The notes below the pieces were generated by a model, which was given only the letters and a program-made list of their open reading frames with translations, was not told where the DNA came from and ran no database searches. This document shows, piece by piece, positions 44,695 through 52,541 of a stretch of DNA of 64,000 nucleotides. The stretch comes from Pollutimonas sp. M17 (GTDB taxonomy: Bacteria > Pseudomonadota > Gammaproteobacteria > Burkholderiales > Burkholderiaceae_B). Numbering within the stretch: position 1 is the first letter of the stretch; the number at the start of each line of letters is the position of its first letter. The stretch spans positions 248,001 to 312,000 of the forward strand of contig NZ_CP107548.1 of assembly GCF_025836975.1 (NCBI RefSeq), written 5' to 3'. Made by a program: the position numbers and the translations under genes.

Positions 44695-44697
44695 CGT

Positions 44698-46929
44698 TCA
44701 GCCATCCTTCGAACCGTACTCATAGTGGGTATACCGATAGCTGCCGTACTTGCCGCCATAGCGGCGGCTGGAAGCGGCAAGATCGTTGAAGATCACGCCG
44801 TTGATTCTTGCGCCCGACTGGCGCAGGCGTTTTGCCGATTCCTCCAATTCGCCCAAGGTGGTGACCTCGGCGCGGGCCAGCAGGAAGACGGCTCCGGCAT
44901 GCGAGGCCAGCGCCATCGCGTCGGACACGGCCAATATCGGCGTCGTGTCCAGCAGCACGAAGTCGTAGCGGCTGGACAAGGCCTCGAGCGCCTTGGGCGC
45001 GGCCGGTGAAAGCAATAGTTCGGCCGGATTCGGCGGCAGCACGCCTGTCGTGATCAGGTCTACATTGGGCAGGACGCTGGGCCGTATGGCCTCTTCCGGG
45101 GAAATCGCGCCGCTGATCAGTTCGCTGACGCCCTTGGCGCGTTGCAGCCCGAAGTATTGATGGATATAGCCCTTGCGCAGATCGGCGTCCACGAGCAGCA
45201 CGCGTTTTCCGGCGGCGCCCAGCACGGCGGCGAAATTGACGCTGGTGAACGACTTGCCGATGCCTGGCGTGGGTCCGCTGAACAGCACGATGTTGTTGGG
45301 CGCATCCAGCATGCCGAACTGCAACGCTGTTCTCAGGCTGCGCAGGCTTTCGATGGCGGGGTCGCCCGGCGCGGTGCTGGCCAGCACGTGATTGCCGGGG
45401 CGCCGTTCCATGATCAGGCGGTGTAGCGTCGTCTGGCCGGCGGTGTGCGGCACCGTGGCGAATACATTCAATCCCAGTACCGATTCGATGTCGGCGGGAT
45501 CTTTGACGCCGGGGCGCATCATATTGCGCAGGAACGCCGTGCCCACGCCCAGCATCAGCCCCAGCAGCAAGGCCACCGACAGCACCAGGGGCTTGTTCGG
45601 CTGTATGGGCCGGGTCGGGACGACGGCGGTGTCGACGACACGCACGTTGCCGATCTTGCCTTCCTTGACTAGCCGCAGCTGCTGCGCGCTGTTGAGCAGG
45701 TTGACGTAGAGCTCGCCGTTGACTTTCACATCCTGCATCAGCGTCAGCAATTGCTGCTCCATGTCGGGCAGGGTGCTGATTTTCTTGGACAGCTCGGCGA
45801 TTTCCTTCTTGACCGCCGCAATCTGCCTGTCCAGGACCTGCATGGTCGGATGGGCTGCGGTATACAGGGCCGCCTGCTCGCGGCGCTTCTGTTCCAGGGT
45901 GAAAAGCTGCGCCTTCAACTGGACCGAGGTATTCAGCGACAAGGAGCCTTCCGTGCCCAGGTCGAAGGTGCCGTGCTTGTCGCGGAATGCCGTATAGCGG
46001 TCGGCGGCCTCGTCCATCTTGGTTTTCAGCTCGGGCAGGAAATCGTCCAGGAAGGTCAGCGATTTCTCCGCTTCGGCGGCCTTGCGCTGGATATTCTGGT
46101 TGACGTAGGCTTGGCCGATGGCGTTCAGGATATTCGTGATGCGCCGCGGGTCGGTTCCGGCCATGACGGCGGACAATACGCCTGACTGTTTGCCTTTTTC
46201 GGATACGTCCAGCGCGTTCTGCAGATTTTTTATCATCGAGATGCGCGATTGCCGGACCACAATGAAGCGGGCTCCCGGTTTTGCGCTCAAGGCGGCGATC
46301 CGGATCTGGGCGGGGGCGCCCTGCAATTCAAAACTCACCAGTTCGCCCGTTGCGCCTTGCGCCAGTTCCGACCCATCGGGCCCGTGCAGGGTGTAGCCGT
46401 TTTCGGTGGCGATCAGCGTCAATTGGGTGCCTTCCAGCTCGGCGGGCATGTCCAGCCGGTCGAGCCGGATGGACTCCGTGCCCCACACATAGCCGTCCAG
46501 GCCCAGGAAGCCGGGCTCCGACAGTTCCGTTGCGCGCGAGGACAGCCATCGCCCCACGAAGGGCAGGTAATCGGGACGGGCGCTCAGGTGCAGCCTGAGG
46601 TTGTCCACGGCTTGGCCGACCACCAGCCGCGACCGGAGAATCTCGATCTCGGCCGAGGCGGGCGACTGCACATTGAATAAAGCGGCCATCTCGCCGAGCG
46701 CGTCGCTGGTCGGGCCGTCGTTCTGCTCCACCTGTATCAGGCTGTCGGCCTGGTACACCGGCTGCTTCAGGAAGGCGTACAGGGCTCCGAAGAAAAGGAC
46801 GATGGCGGTAATGCCCGCGATCAGCCAACGGGCTTCGATCACGATGTCGAGCAGGCCGAGCAGGTTGACGTCGTCCCTGTCCTGGTGATCTGCGAGGCTG
46901 GGCTGCATGTCGTTGTCAGATATGGTCAT
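44698..46929 (-). CDS. wzc: Wzc-type polysaccharide co-polymerase and tyrosine autokinase
   Basis: A 743-aa PCP-2a protein. Two transmembrane helices flank a large periplasmic coiled-coil domain (helix 1 RWLIAGITAIVLFFGALYAF near residue 34, helix 2 LVLSVALLLGLMLGVGTAFL near 445). The cytoplasmic BY-kinase domain has Walker A SGPTPGIGKSFTSVNFAA (about 550), Walker A' VLLVDADLRKG and Walker B YDFVLLDTTP. The C-terminus carries a Tyr cluster (six Tyr in RRYGGKYGSYRYTHYEYG). It controls chain length and export with Wza and is dephosphorylated by Wzb. Confidence 0.95.
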   Translation of the reverse strand: MTISDNDMQPSLADHQDRDDVNLLGLLDIVIEARWLIAGITAIVLFFGALYAFLKQPVYQADSLIQVEQNDGPTSDALGEMAALFNVQSPASAEIEILRSRLVVGQAVDNLRLHLSARPDYLPFVGRWLSSRATELSEPGFLGLDGYVWGTESIRLDRLDMPAELEGTQLTLIATENGYTLHGPDGSELAQGATGELVSFELQGAPAQIRIAALSAKPGARFIVVRQSRISMIKNLQNALDVSEKGKQSGVLSAVMAGTDPRRITNILNAIGQAYVNQNIQRKAAEAEKSLTFLDDFLPELKTKMDEAADRYTAFRDKHGTFDLGTEGSLSLNTSVQLKAQLFTLEQKRREQAALYTAAHPTMQVLDRQIAAVKKEIAELSKKISTLPDMEQQLLTLMQDVKVNGELYVNLLNSAQQLRLVKEGKIGNVRVVDTAVVPTRPIQPNKPLVLSVALLLGLMLGVGTAFLRNMMRPGVKDPADIESVLGLNVFATVPHTAGQTTLHRLIMERRPGNHVLASTAPGDPAIESLRSLRTALQFGMLDAPNNIVLFSGPTPGIGKSFTSVNFAAVLGAAGKRVLLVDADLRKGYIHQYFGLQRAKGVSELISGAISPEEAIRPSVLPNVDLITTGVLPPNPAELLLSPAAPKALEALSSRYDFVLLDTTPILAVSDAMALASHAGAVFLLARAEVTTLGELEESAKRLRQSGARINGVIFNDLAASSRRYGGKYGSYRYTHYEYGSKDG

Positions 46930-46944
46930 CTTGTTTTTGAGTCT

Positions 46945-47394
46945 TCACCCGATTTGGCGGATACGCTGTACCCAGTGGTCGACGCCGCGCTCGATGGCGG
47001 CATGGGCTTGTTCGAACGCCTCGCGCGGCTTCCGATAGGGGTCGGCAACATCGAAACGCTGGCCTTCCGCCAACTCGCCCAGGCAGCGTATCTTGCCGCG
47101 CGCCAAGGGATAGCGGGTCGCCAGTTCGCGCTGCTGATCGCTTTCCATCACGAGGATCAGGTCGGCGCCTATGCACATGGCCCGCGTGATCTGCTGCGCG
47201 CGATGCGTCGACAGGTCCAGGCCGTGCTGTTGGGCGACGTCTTGCGCCGTGCTGTCGGCGGGGTGGCCGACCAGCGCGGCCAGGCCTGCGGAATGCACGG
47301 CCTTGTCCGGGAAGTGCCGCTTGAGCAGCGCTTCGGCCAGAGGGCTTCGGCAGATATTGCCGACGCATACGAGCAGGATGCTGTGCATGGTCAT
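46945..47394 (-). CDS. wzb: Low-molecular-weight protein tyrosine phosphatase Wzb
   Basis: A 149-aa phosphatase with the P-loop CVGNICR (CX5R, Cys10 to Arg16) followed by Ser and Pro, and the general-acid loop DPYRKP near residue 117. It removes phosphate from the Wzc tyrosine cluster, which is encoded 15 bp downstream. The start is ATG 47392-47394 with a second ATG two codons later (47386-47388); no strong ribosome site distinguishes them. Length is normal for this family. Confidence 0.93.
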   Translation of the reverse strand: MTMHSILLVCVGNICRSPLAEALLKRHFPDKAVHSAGLAALVGHPADSTAQDVAQQHGLDLSTHRAQQITRAMCIGADLILVMESDQQRELATRYPLARGKIRCLGELAEGQRFDVADPYRKPREAFEQAHAAIERGVDHWVQRIRQIG

Positions 47395-47401
47395 GATCGT
47401 C

Positions 47402-48574
47402 TTACTTCGTCGTGTTGCGGGTATTGATGAACAGCGTGTTGTAGCTGGGGAGCAGGTTGTTGATGAAGCGGCTCCATCGCACCACCGGCGCCGGGTCTAT
47501 GTAGACCACGTCCCTGGGCTGCAGCTGGAAGTCATTGGCCAGGACGAAAGAGGCCGGCGAACTGGCATCCAGGTGATAGATTTCGGGCAGCGCATCTTCG
47601 CCGCCCATCTCGACCGGCAGTTTACGCACCACATAGATCTGGCTGGGGTCGGAGGTCCAGGGATCGGGGCCGGCGGCTTCGCCCAAGGCCTCGGTCAAAG
47701 ACAGGCGTCCGTCATGCAGCGGCAGCGCACGGGGCAGCCGCACTTCGCCCATCAGGAATACCTGCGACTCGACCCGGTTGCGAACGCGCAGCAGATCGCC
47801 GTTGGCCAGCAGGATGCGATTGGGATTGACCCCCTGGCGGGTCAGCCTGGGCAGGTTGATCTGTATGGTTTTATCGTTGCGGGTCAGTGCGATGGACGAG
47901 CGGTCCGCTTCCTCGCTGAAGCCGCCCGCGCGGTTGATGGCTTCCGGCAGGGTCATGGGAATGTCATCCAGCGTTTGCAATCCGGGCGCACGTACTTCGC
48001 CGTCCACGTAGATGCGGCCGTTGCGGTAGGCCTGTATCCGCACGGTGATCTGGGGATCTTGCACGTACTTGGAAAGGCGCCGCGTCAGCAGTTCGCGCGC
48101 TTCGTTTTCGGTCAGCCCGGCAATCTTGATCGGACCGATGAAGGGAAACTGTATGGTGCCGTCGGGATTGACGTTGTAGCCATTACCGACATCGGCCTGG
48201 CTGGTGGAACCCATGCTTCGATTGGAGGTGGCGGGTGTCATGCCCAGTTCCGGATGGCCCCAGACGACGATGTTGACGACATCGCTGCGTCCGATCCGGT
48301 AGGCCTTGCGTGTTCCGAACAACCGCTTCACTTCCTTGCTGATGCCCTTGCCCGACGCCTTGCGTTGCTGGGCGATCAGCGCGGGTGTGATGGGGGTCAG
48401 CGTGCCGGTGGGAGCGGCATCCTCTGTGGTGTTGCCGTACTGGGTTTTTGCGCCCATGCGCATGCCCGGCGCCATGGAGCAGGCCGAAAGCAGGCAAGCG
48501 ATGGCCAGGATAGCAATCGTCGGCCGCATTCTGCCGAAAACGGTCAGGGAATGTGGCGGAATCAAAGTCGTCAT
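47402..48574 (-). CDS. wza: Wza-type outer-membrane polysaccharide export lipoprotein
   Basis: A 390-aa protein. A signal peptide with lipobox (AILAIACLLSAC, lipidated Cys about residue 32) is followed by the Poly_export domain (RIGRSDVVNIVVWGHPELG) and the SLBB-like repeats (YVDGEVRAPGLQTLDD, FLMGEVRLPRALPLHDG), and it ends with FINNLLPSYNTLFINTRNT. The ATG at 48572-48574 is preferred; a downstream ATG at 48527-48529 would still leave a signal peptide. It is the first gene of the wza-wzb-wzc operon and forms the outer-membrane exit pore. Confidence 0.93.
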   Translation of the reverse strand: MTTLIPPHSLTVFGRMRPTIAILAIACLLSACSMAPGMRMGAKTQYGNTTEDAAPTGTLTPITPALIAQQRKASGKGISKEVKRLFGTRKAYRIGRSDVVNIVVWGHPELGMTPATSNRSMGSTSQADVGNGYNVNPDGTIQFPFIGPIKIAGLTENEARELLTRRLSKYVQDPQITVRIQAYRNGRIYVDGEVRAPGLQTLDDIPMTLPEAINRAGGFSEEADRSSIALTRNDKTIQINLPRLTRQGVNPNRILLANGDLLRVRNRVESQVFLMGEVRLPRALPLHDGRLSLTEALGEAAGPDPWTSDPSQIYVVRKLPVEMGGEDALPEIYHLDASSPASFVLANDFQLQPRDVVYIDPAPVVRWSRFINNLLPSYNTLFINTRNTTK

Positions 48575-49116
48575 CAAGTTCTTTTTCTTAAAATCTTCAA
48601 AAGGAAAAACGGGGCCAAGCAAAGGGAAGGCAATAGCTACCGCAGTGGATGTACCATGTAGCGACATCCCGAGTTCATGGGCGTAACCCGGGTGGCGACC
48701 GGGTCGCAGGCGCCGGCTTCACATTTGCCGACGCAAAGAAAATCAGGCCAGCGTCGAGGGTCGAGCCTGAATTTGGTGCATTGCTGCCGACCTAGCAGCG
48801 CCACTGCTTGTATTCCCGAACGACGCTCACCTTTGTTTCGGGTGGAGCAGCGAGCTCATTGCTCTGTTGTTCCGCATCCGTATTGTCTGGACGGGTCCGG
48901 TACTGGGTAGAGGTGGGCCAGCTTCATACAGGACACCAACCAGGTAAGCGGATTATTGTGCGTTGGCAGCTGCGCTTGACACCTAGGGCCTGGATTTTCA
49001 CTGGACATTTCGACTCTCCTCATTGTTGCCACTCCGCCAAAAGCCGGAGGACAAAAGCCAATTTATCACCGGCCTTCGACCCACCCGTAACAAACAGCAT
49101 GCATTTACAACGAGAA

Positions 49117-49137
49117 ATCCCACCGGTCAGGTGGGAT
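49117..49137. repeat. Perfect 8-bp inverted repeat (hairpin)
   Basis: ATCCCACC and GGTGGGAT separated by GGTCA. Neither strand shows a T-tract, so an intrinsic terminator is unlikely; an operator or leader hairpin is more plausible. Confidence 0.5.
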
Positions 49138-49151
49138 CGAATAAATACACT

Positions 49152-49304
49152 TGTGACGGTATTTTTTGGGTATGTGACAGGTCGATGAACGACCCAGGCG
49201 AGTTTGTTACTTAAATCAGGGTTACACCGTCTTCATGTGACACTAACTGTATGGTATTCTGGTAAAAAGAAACCATATGTCACGCTTTGAAGAAAACGTG
49301 TCAT
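49152..49304. promoter_or_regulatory. Cluster of TGTGAC half-sites upstream of the wza operon
   Basis: TGTGAC occurs at 49152, 49173 and 49236 on the plus strand; the distances are 21 and 63 bp, multiples of two helical turns. Two inverted copies follow at 49278-49284 and 49297-49304, forming a near-perfect inverted repeat (ATATGTCACG with CGTGTCATAT, one mismatch). This looks like a multi-site activator or repressor region. The binding protein is unknown. Confidence 0.45.
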
Positions 49305-49415
49305 ATAGCTTTCAAGTATGCGCCCGTTCCAGACGGCCCGGACGTTGCGTATTGTTGCGCAAGCTATGCTTTGGTAGTTGCACGCGCATTTTTGCTTTTT
49401 CCCAGGAGGCCAGCC

Positions 49416-49688
49416 ATGCTGATTGCCTACAAGACGCACCTCGGTTCCGTTTACTCAGAACTCAAGGAAGCCATGCGCGCGCAACTTTTGCGTTTATCGC
49501 TCCATTTCCTGGCTGGTATCCTGCTGAGCCTGTTCCTGCTTCCGGAAGGCGCCGCCATTGTCTTTGCAGCGACCGTTGCGGTCGCGGTCGCCAAGGGCTT
49601 CTACGATTACCTGAATCGTGGCGTCAATGTTCTCGCCTGTATTTGCATGGTGCTGGGCGCCATGTCTGTCTTACTGGCAACTGCTTAG
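49416..49688 (+). CDS. Small membrane protein of unknown function
   Basis: A 90-aa protein. The ATG at 49416-49418 has AGGAGG seven bases upstream, a near-ideal ribosome site, and is preferred over the start of the open frame at 49287. A short amphipathic N-terminus (LIAYKTHLGSVYSELKEAMR) is followed by two to three hydrophobic helices (LSLHFLAGILLSLFLLP, AAIVFAATVAVAVAKGF, VNVLACICMVLGAMSVLL). I recognise no family. Its stop overlaps the convergent SDR stop by 4 bp. It faces the wza promoter region and may share its regulation. Confidence 0.65.
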   Translation: MLIAYKTHLGSVYSELKEAMRAQLLRLSLHFLAGILLSLFLLPEGAAIVFAATVAVAVAKGFYDYLNRGVNVLACICMVLGAMSVLLATA

Positions 49689-50470
49689 ACGCTCGCGATC
49701 AATCCTCCGTCCACTCTGACGACCGAACCCGTAATATAAGAGGCCTGCCGGCTGGCCAGGAATGCCGCCGCCGCGCCGTACTCCGACGGCTTTCCGTAGC
49801 GCTTCACGGGTATCGTTCCCACGCTTTCCTCTCTTACGCTTTCCACGCTGCGATTCTCGCGGGCGGCCTTGGCTTCGTCCAGGGCAACGATGCGGCCGGT
49901 GGCGATGCGGCCTGGAACCAGCACATTGCTGGTGACGCCTTTCGGTCCGACTTCGCGCGCCAGCGTTTTCGACCAGCCCACCAGCGCGCTGCGCAATGAA
50001 TTGGACAGGCCCAGGTTGGCGATGGGCGCGATGACGCCGGACGATGCGCTGGTGATGACGCGTCCCCAGCCTGTTTCCAGCATATGCGGCAGCACCAGGT
50101 CGGTCATGCCGATTACGGACAGCACCATCTCGCGGAAGTGCTTGTCCCACACGGCCAGGTCCACATTCCGCAGCAGGCTGGGCGGTGGGCCGCCGGTGTT
50201 GTTGCACAGGATGTCGACGGGGCCGGCGGCCTTGACCACGTCGGCATGCCATTGCTGAAACTGGTCGACGCGGCCCAGATCCCATTGTTTGCCGATGGCC
50301 TGGCCGCCCGCCGCCTCGATGGCCTTGCAGGTTTTCTGCAGCAGCTCCTCGTTGAGGTCGCACACCACCACGGTGGCGCCTTCGGCGGCCAGTGCCAGCG
50401 CGATGGCGCCGCCCAGGCCGCCGCCCGCGCCGTGTACCAGGGCGGTCTTATTGTTCAATCCGAAATCCAT
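49685..50470 (-). CDS. SDR-family oxidoreductase with atypical active site
   Basis: A 261-aa protein of the short-chain dehydrogenase fold: ALVHGAGGGLGGAIALALA (cofactor loop), VVCDLNEE, NNTGGPPPSLL near residue 90, and a typical C-terminal VVRVDGGLIAS. Where classical SDRs have YxxxK, this protein reads NSLRSALVGWSK (about residues 158-169), so the Tyr and Lys appear replaced by Ser/Asn and Arg. A ITSASSG serine motif is present. Reaction unknown. It lies 30 bp after the aspartate dehydrogenase-like gene, forming one LysR-linked operon. Its 3' end overlaps the convergent small gene by 4 bp. Confidence 0.8.
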   Translation of the reverse strand: MDFGLNNKTALVHGAGGGLGGAIALALAAEGATVVVCDLNEELLQKTCKAIEAAGGQAIGKQWDLGRVDQFQQWHADVVKAAGPVDILCNNTGGPPPSLLRNVDLAVWDKHFREMVLSVIGMTDLVLPHMLETGWGRVITSASSGVIAPIANLGLSNSLRSALVGWSKTLAREVGPKGVTSNVLVPGRIATGRIVALDEAKAARENRSVESVREESVGTIPVKRYGKPSEYGAAAAFLASRQASYITGSVVRVDGGLIASV

Positions 50471-50500
50471 GTTTGCTTGCCTTGTTCCTTTGCTCTTGTT

Positions 50501-51304
50501 TCAGGTGCCCACGCACAGGGGCGCCCGCATTTTGCGCAGCAGGGCCACGGCGCTTTGCGCGGTGATGCGGCCGGTTTTGGGGTTTTCCGATGGAATGTTC
50601 TGGATTTCCATGGAGAGCAGCGCGGAATCGGAGACCACTTCGATGCGATGGGTGTTTCGCTCCAGGCTGGGGTCGGCCCATACCTCGAGTACGGTCTTGT
50701 CGGGGCCGACACCCGCCAGCGATACGCTGACGGCAACATTCAGGTTGGCGGGGAAGCCGGCCGCGGCCTCGCGGGCGGTGCCCGAGAAGATCAGCGTGGG
50801 TTCGGTCAGTTTCATGACGTCGATGCCTTTCTGCTCAAGAAACGGGGCGCCGACGAAGCCGCGCGTAGGCTTGCGCGAGGTCATCTTGACCGATTGTATG
50901 TTCCCTTCGGCGGCGCCCAGCAGGGCATCCAGGCCCAGAATGGCGCCCGACGGCACCAGTATCTGGCCTTTGTGCCGCTTGGCCAGGTCCACCAGTTCCG
51001 CATGCGCCAGCAGGGCGCCGCTGCTTAGCGTGATGACTTTCTTTCCGGCCTTCAGGACCGGGGTGGCGATGCCGGGCAGCAGATGTGCGGGAGCGCATTC
51101 GATCACCACATCGCAATGAGGCTCCAGGTCCTCCAGCAGCGTGAACGCCGGCGCTTGCCCGCCCCAGTCGAATTCGGGCGGTTGTTGCGGGTTGCGAACG
51201 CCGACGGCGGCAAGTCGTATGCCCTCGATACCCTGAGCGATATGGCGCGCCACCGATCGGCCTATGGCGCCGAAGCCCGCTATCCCTACGCGTATGTCAT
51301 CCAT
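50501..51304 (-). CDS. L-aspartate dehydrogenase-like protein
   Basis: A 267-aa NAD(P)-dependent amino-acid dehydrogenase of the NadX/aspartate dehydrogenase family. It has VGIAGFGAIGRSVARHIAQ at the start, DVVIECAPAHLLPGI, VPSGAILGLDALLGA and FPANLNVAVSVSLAGVGPD, the conserved catalytic-domain pattern. In this family the enzyme interconverts oxaloacetate plus ammonia and aspartate. Here it may act on a related keto- or amino acid. The ATG at 51302-51304 follows AAGGAA. Its promoter (51355-51383) carries the same LysR-type operator as the divergent RraA-like operon. Confidence 0.85.
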   Translation of the reverse strand: MDDIRVGIAGFGAIGRSVARHIAQGIEGIRLAAVGVRNPQQPPEFDWGGQAPAFTLLEDLEPHCDVVIECAPAHLLPGIATPVLKAGKKVITLSSGALLAHAELVDLAKRHKGQILVPSGAILGLDALLGAAEGNIQSVKMTSRKPTRGFVGAPFLEQKGIDVMKLTEPTLIFSGTAREAAAGFPANLNVAVSVSLAGVGPDKTVLEVWADPSLERNTHRIEVVSDSALLSMEIQNIPSENPKTGRITAQSAVALLRKMRAPLCVGT

Positions 51305-51354
51305 TGCTGTTTCCTTGTTTCATGGTTGCAGTCGGCTTCAAGCCGATGACCATG

Positions 51355-51420
51355 ATTCTAGGAAACGGATATGGGGCGGGCAAACGATTTGTTATCGCGC
51401 CGGCGATTAGCCAGGCTAAT
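51355..51420 (-). promoter_or_regulatory. LysR-type operator and sigma70 promoter for the aspartate dehydrogenase-like operon
   Basis: Read on the minus strand: palindrome ATTAGCCTGGCTAAT (51406-51420, T-N11-A), 15 nt, AAATCGTTTG (51381-51390), -35 TTGCCC (51378-51383), 17 nt, -10 TAGAAT (51355-51360). The leader to the ATG is about 45 nt. The layout is identical to that at 52413-52478. The palindrome overlaps the end of the LysR gene. Confidence 0.75.
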
Positions 51421-52375
51421 GGCTGGGCGTGTTCTGCGCTTCGGCCAGGACCCAGTCCCTGAACTTCTGCATGGCGTCGCGCTTGCGGGACGACGTGCGC
51501 TGCAATAGGTAGTAGTCGCCCGCGCTGCGGATGGGCTCGATGTTGGGCAGCAGCACTTCAAGCTCGTTCCGGCCCGGGTAGCCTTGCAGCAGCACGCCCG
51601 GAATCAGCGCTATTCCCTTGTGGTCCTGGGCGGCGCGCAGGGAAATATAGAAGTGTCCGTACTCGGGTTCCTGCCCGGTGGGCGTGTAGTCGACTCCGTA
51701 GGCCTTCAGCCATTCGGGCCACGCGTTCGGCCTGCTGGCGGTGTGCACCAGCGCGGCCGCGCTGAAATCCCTGGCATGGTGTATGGGAGGTTGCGAGGCA
51801 TACCATTCTTTGGAGGCGACGGGCACCATGACGTCGTGGAACAGCAGGTCGGCCTCGATGTCGGTCCATTTTTCCAGCATGACCAGATCGACGGAGGGAC
51901 AGTTGGCCGGGTAGCGCTGGCCGGGCAGCTTGCCGGCGCGCAGGGCGATGTCGATGTTGTCGGAATGCATGTCGGCGGGCCGTATGTCGGACACCACGCG
52001 AACCTCGATGTCCGGATGCATCGAGGTAAACGACGCAAGCCTGGGCATGAGCCACAAGGTGCCGATGGTCGGTATGGTGCTGACGGTCAGCGTCTGCTGG
52101 TGATCCGGGCGCGTCATGTCGCGCATGGCCTTTTCCAGTCCGTCCAGCAGCGTGTGGCAGGCTTCGTAGAACTGCACACCGGGGCCGGTAAGTTCTATGC
52201 CGCGGGCATGGCGGATGAACAGCGGCGCGCCCAGGAATTCCTCGAGCTTGCGTATCTGCAGGCTGATGGCGCCCTGGGTAACGAACAGCTCTTCCGCGGC
52301 CAGCGTGAACGAAAGGTGCCGGGCGGCGGCTTCAAAGTAGCGCGTAGCAAGTAATGGGGGAAGACGTCTGCTCAT
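51416..52375 (-). CDS. LysR-family transcriptional regulator (GcvA-like)
   Basis: A 319-aa LysR regulator. The N-terminal winged HTH reads FEAAARHLSFTLAAEELFVTQGAISLQI (about residues 14-42), followed by LEEFLGAPLFIRHARGIELTGPG. The effector-binding half contains SVDLVMLEKW and LIPGVLLQGYP. GcvA-like members of this type control neighbouring catabolic operons. It lies between two operons that share the same palindrome-promoter layout, so it very likely binds both and autoregulates through 52413-52427, which is 37 bp from its start. Confidence 0.9.
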   Translation of the reverse strand: MSRRLPPLLATRYFEAAARHLSFTLAAEELFVTQGAISLQIRKLEEFLGAPLFIRHARGIELTGPGVQFYEACHTLLDGLEKAMRDMTRPDHQQTLTVSTIPTIGTLWLMPRLASFTSMHPDIEVRVVSDIRPADMHSDNIDIALRAGKLPGQRYPANCPSVDLVMLEKWTDIEADLLFHDVMVPVASKEWYASQPPIHHARDFSAAALVHTASRPNAWPEWLKAYGVDYTPTGQEPEYGHFYISLRAAQDHKGIALIPGVLLQGYPGRNELEVLLPNIEPIRSAGDYYLLQRTSSRKRDAMQKFRDWVLAEAQNTPSH

Positions 52376-52412
52376 AAGCTGGCCAAGTGATTCAACCGCG
52401 TTGGTTCATGGC

Positions 52413-52478
52413 ATTAGCCAGGCTAATAGCATCGCATACTTTAAATCGTTTGTCCTGCCGCATGCTCCTCTCTAAGAT
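52413..52478 (+). promoter_or_regulatory. LysR-type operator and sigma70 promoter for the RraA-like operon
   Basis: Palindrome ATTAGCCAGGCTAAT (52413-52427, T-N11-A), 15 nt, AAATCGTTTG (52443-52452), -35 TTGTCC (52450-52455), 17 nt, -10 TAAGAT (52473-52478). The arrangement repeats the one at 51355-51420 in spacing. The RraA-like start lies about 63 bp further. Confidence 0.78.
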
Positions 52479-52541
52479 GAAGCCACGCTGGCAATGCCGT
52501 ATCGGGCGTGCGCCGCAAGAATGCAAACAAGGAGTTCAGTG

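Larger units (their letters stand above)
48575..49415. other. 841-bp regulatory region between wza and a divergent small membrane protein gene
   Basis: No credible gene is seen. The region holds a perfect short hairpin (49117-49137), a cluster of TGTGAC half-sites (49152-49304) and, in the wza leader, an ops-like core GCGGTAGC on the minus strand (48636-48643). Such a long upstream region is common for exopolysaccharide operons under multiple regulators. I could not place a firm promoter. Confidence 0.55.

Noticed and set aside
49117-49137. The perfect hairpin as an intrinsic terminator.
   Set aside because: No run of T follows on either strand, so it is listed only as an inverted repeat.
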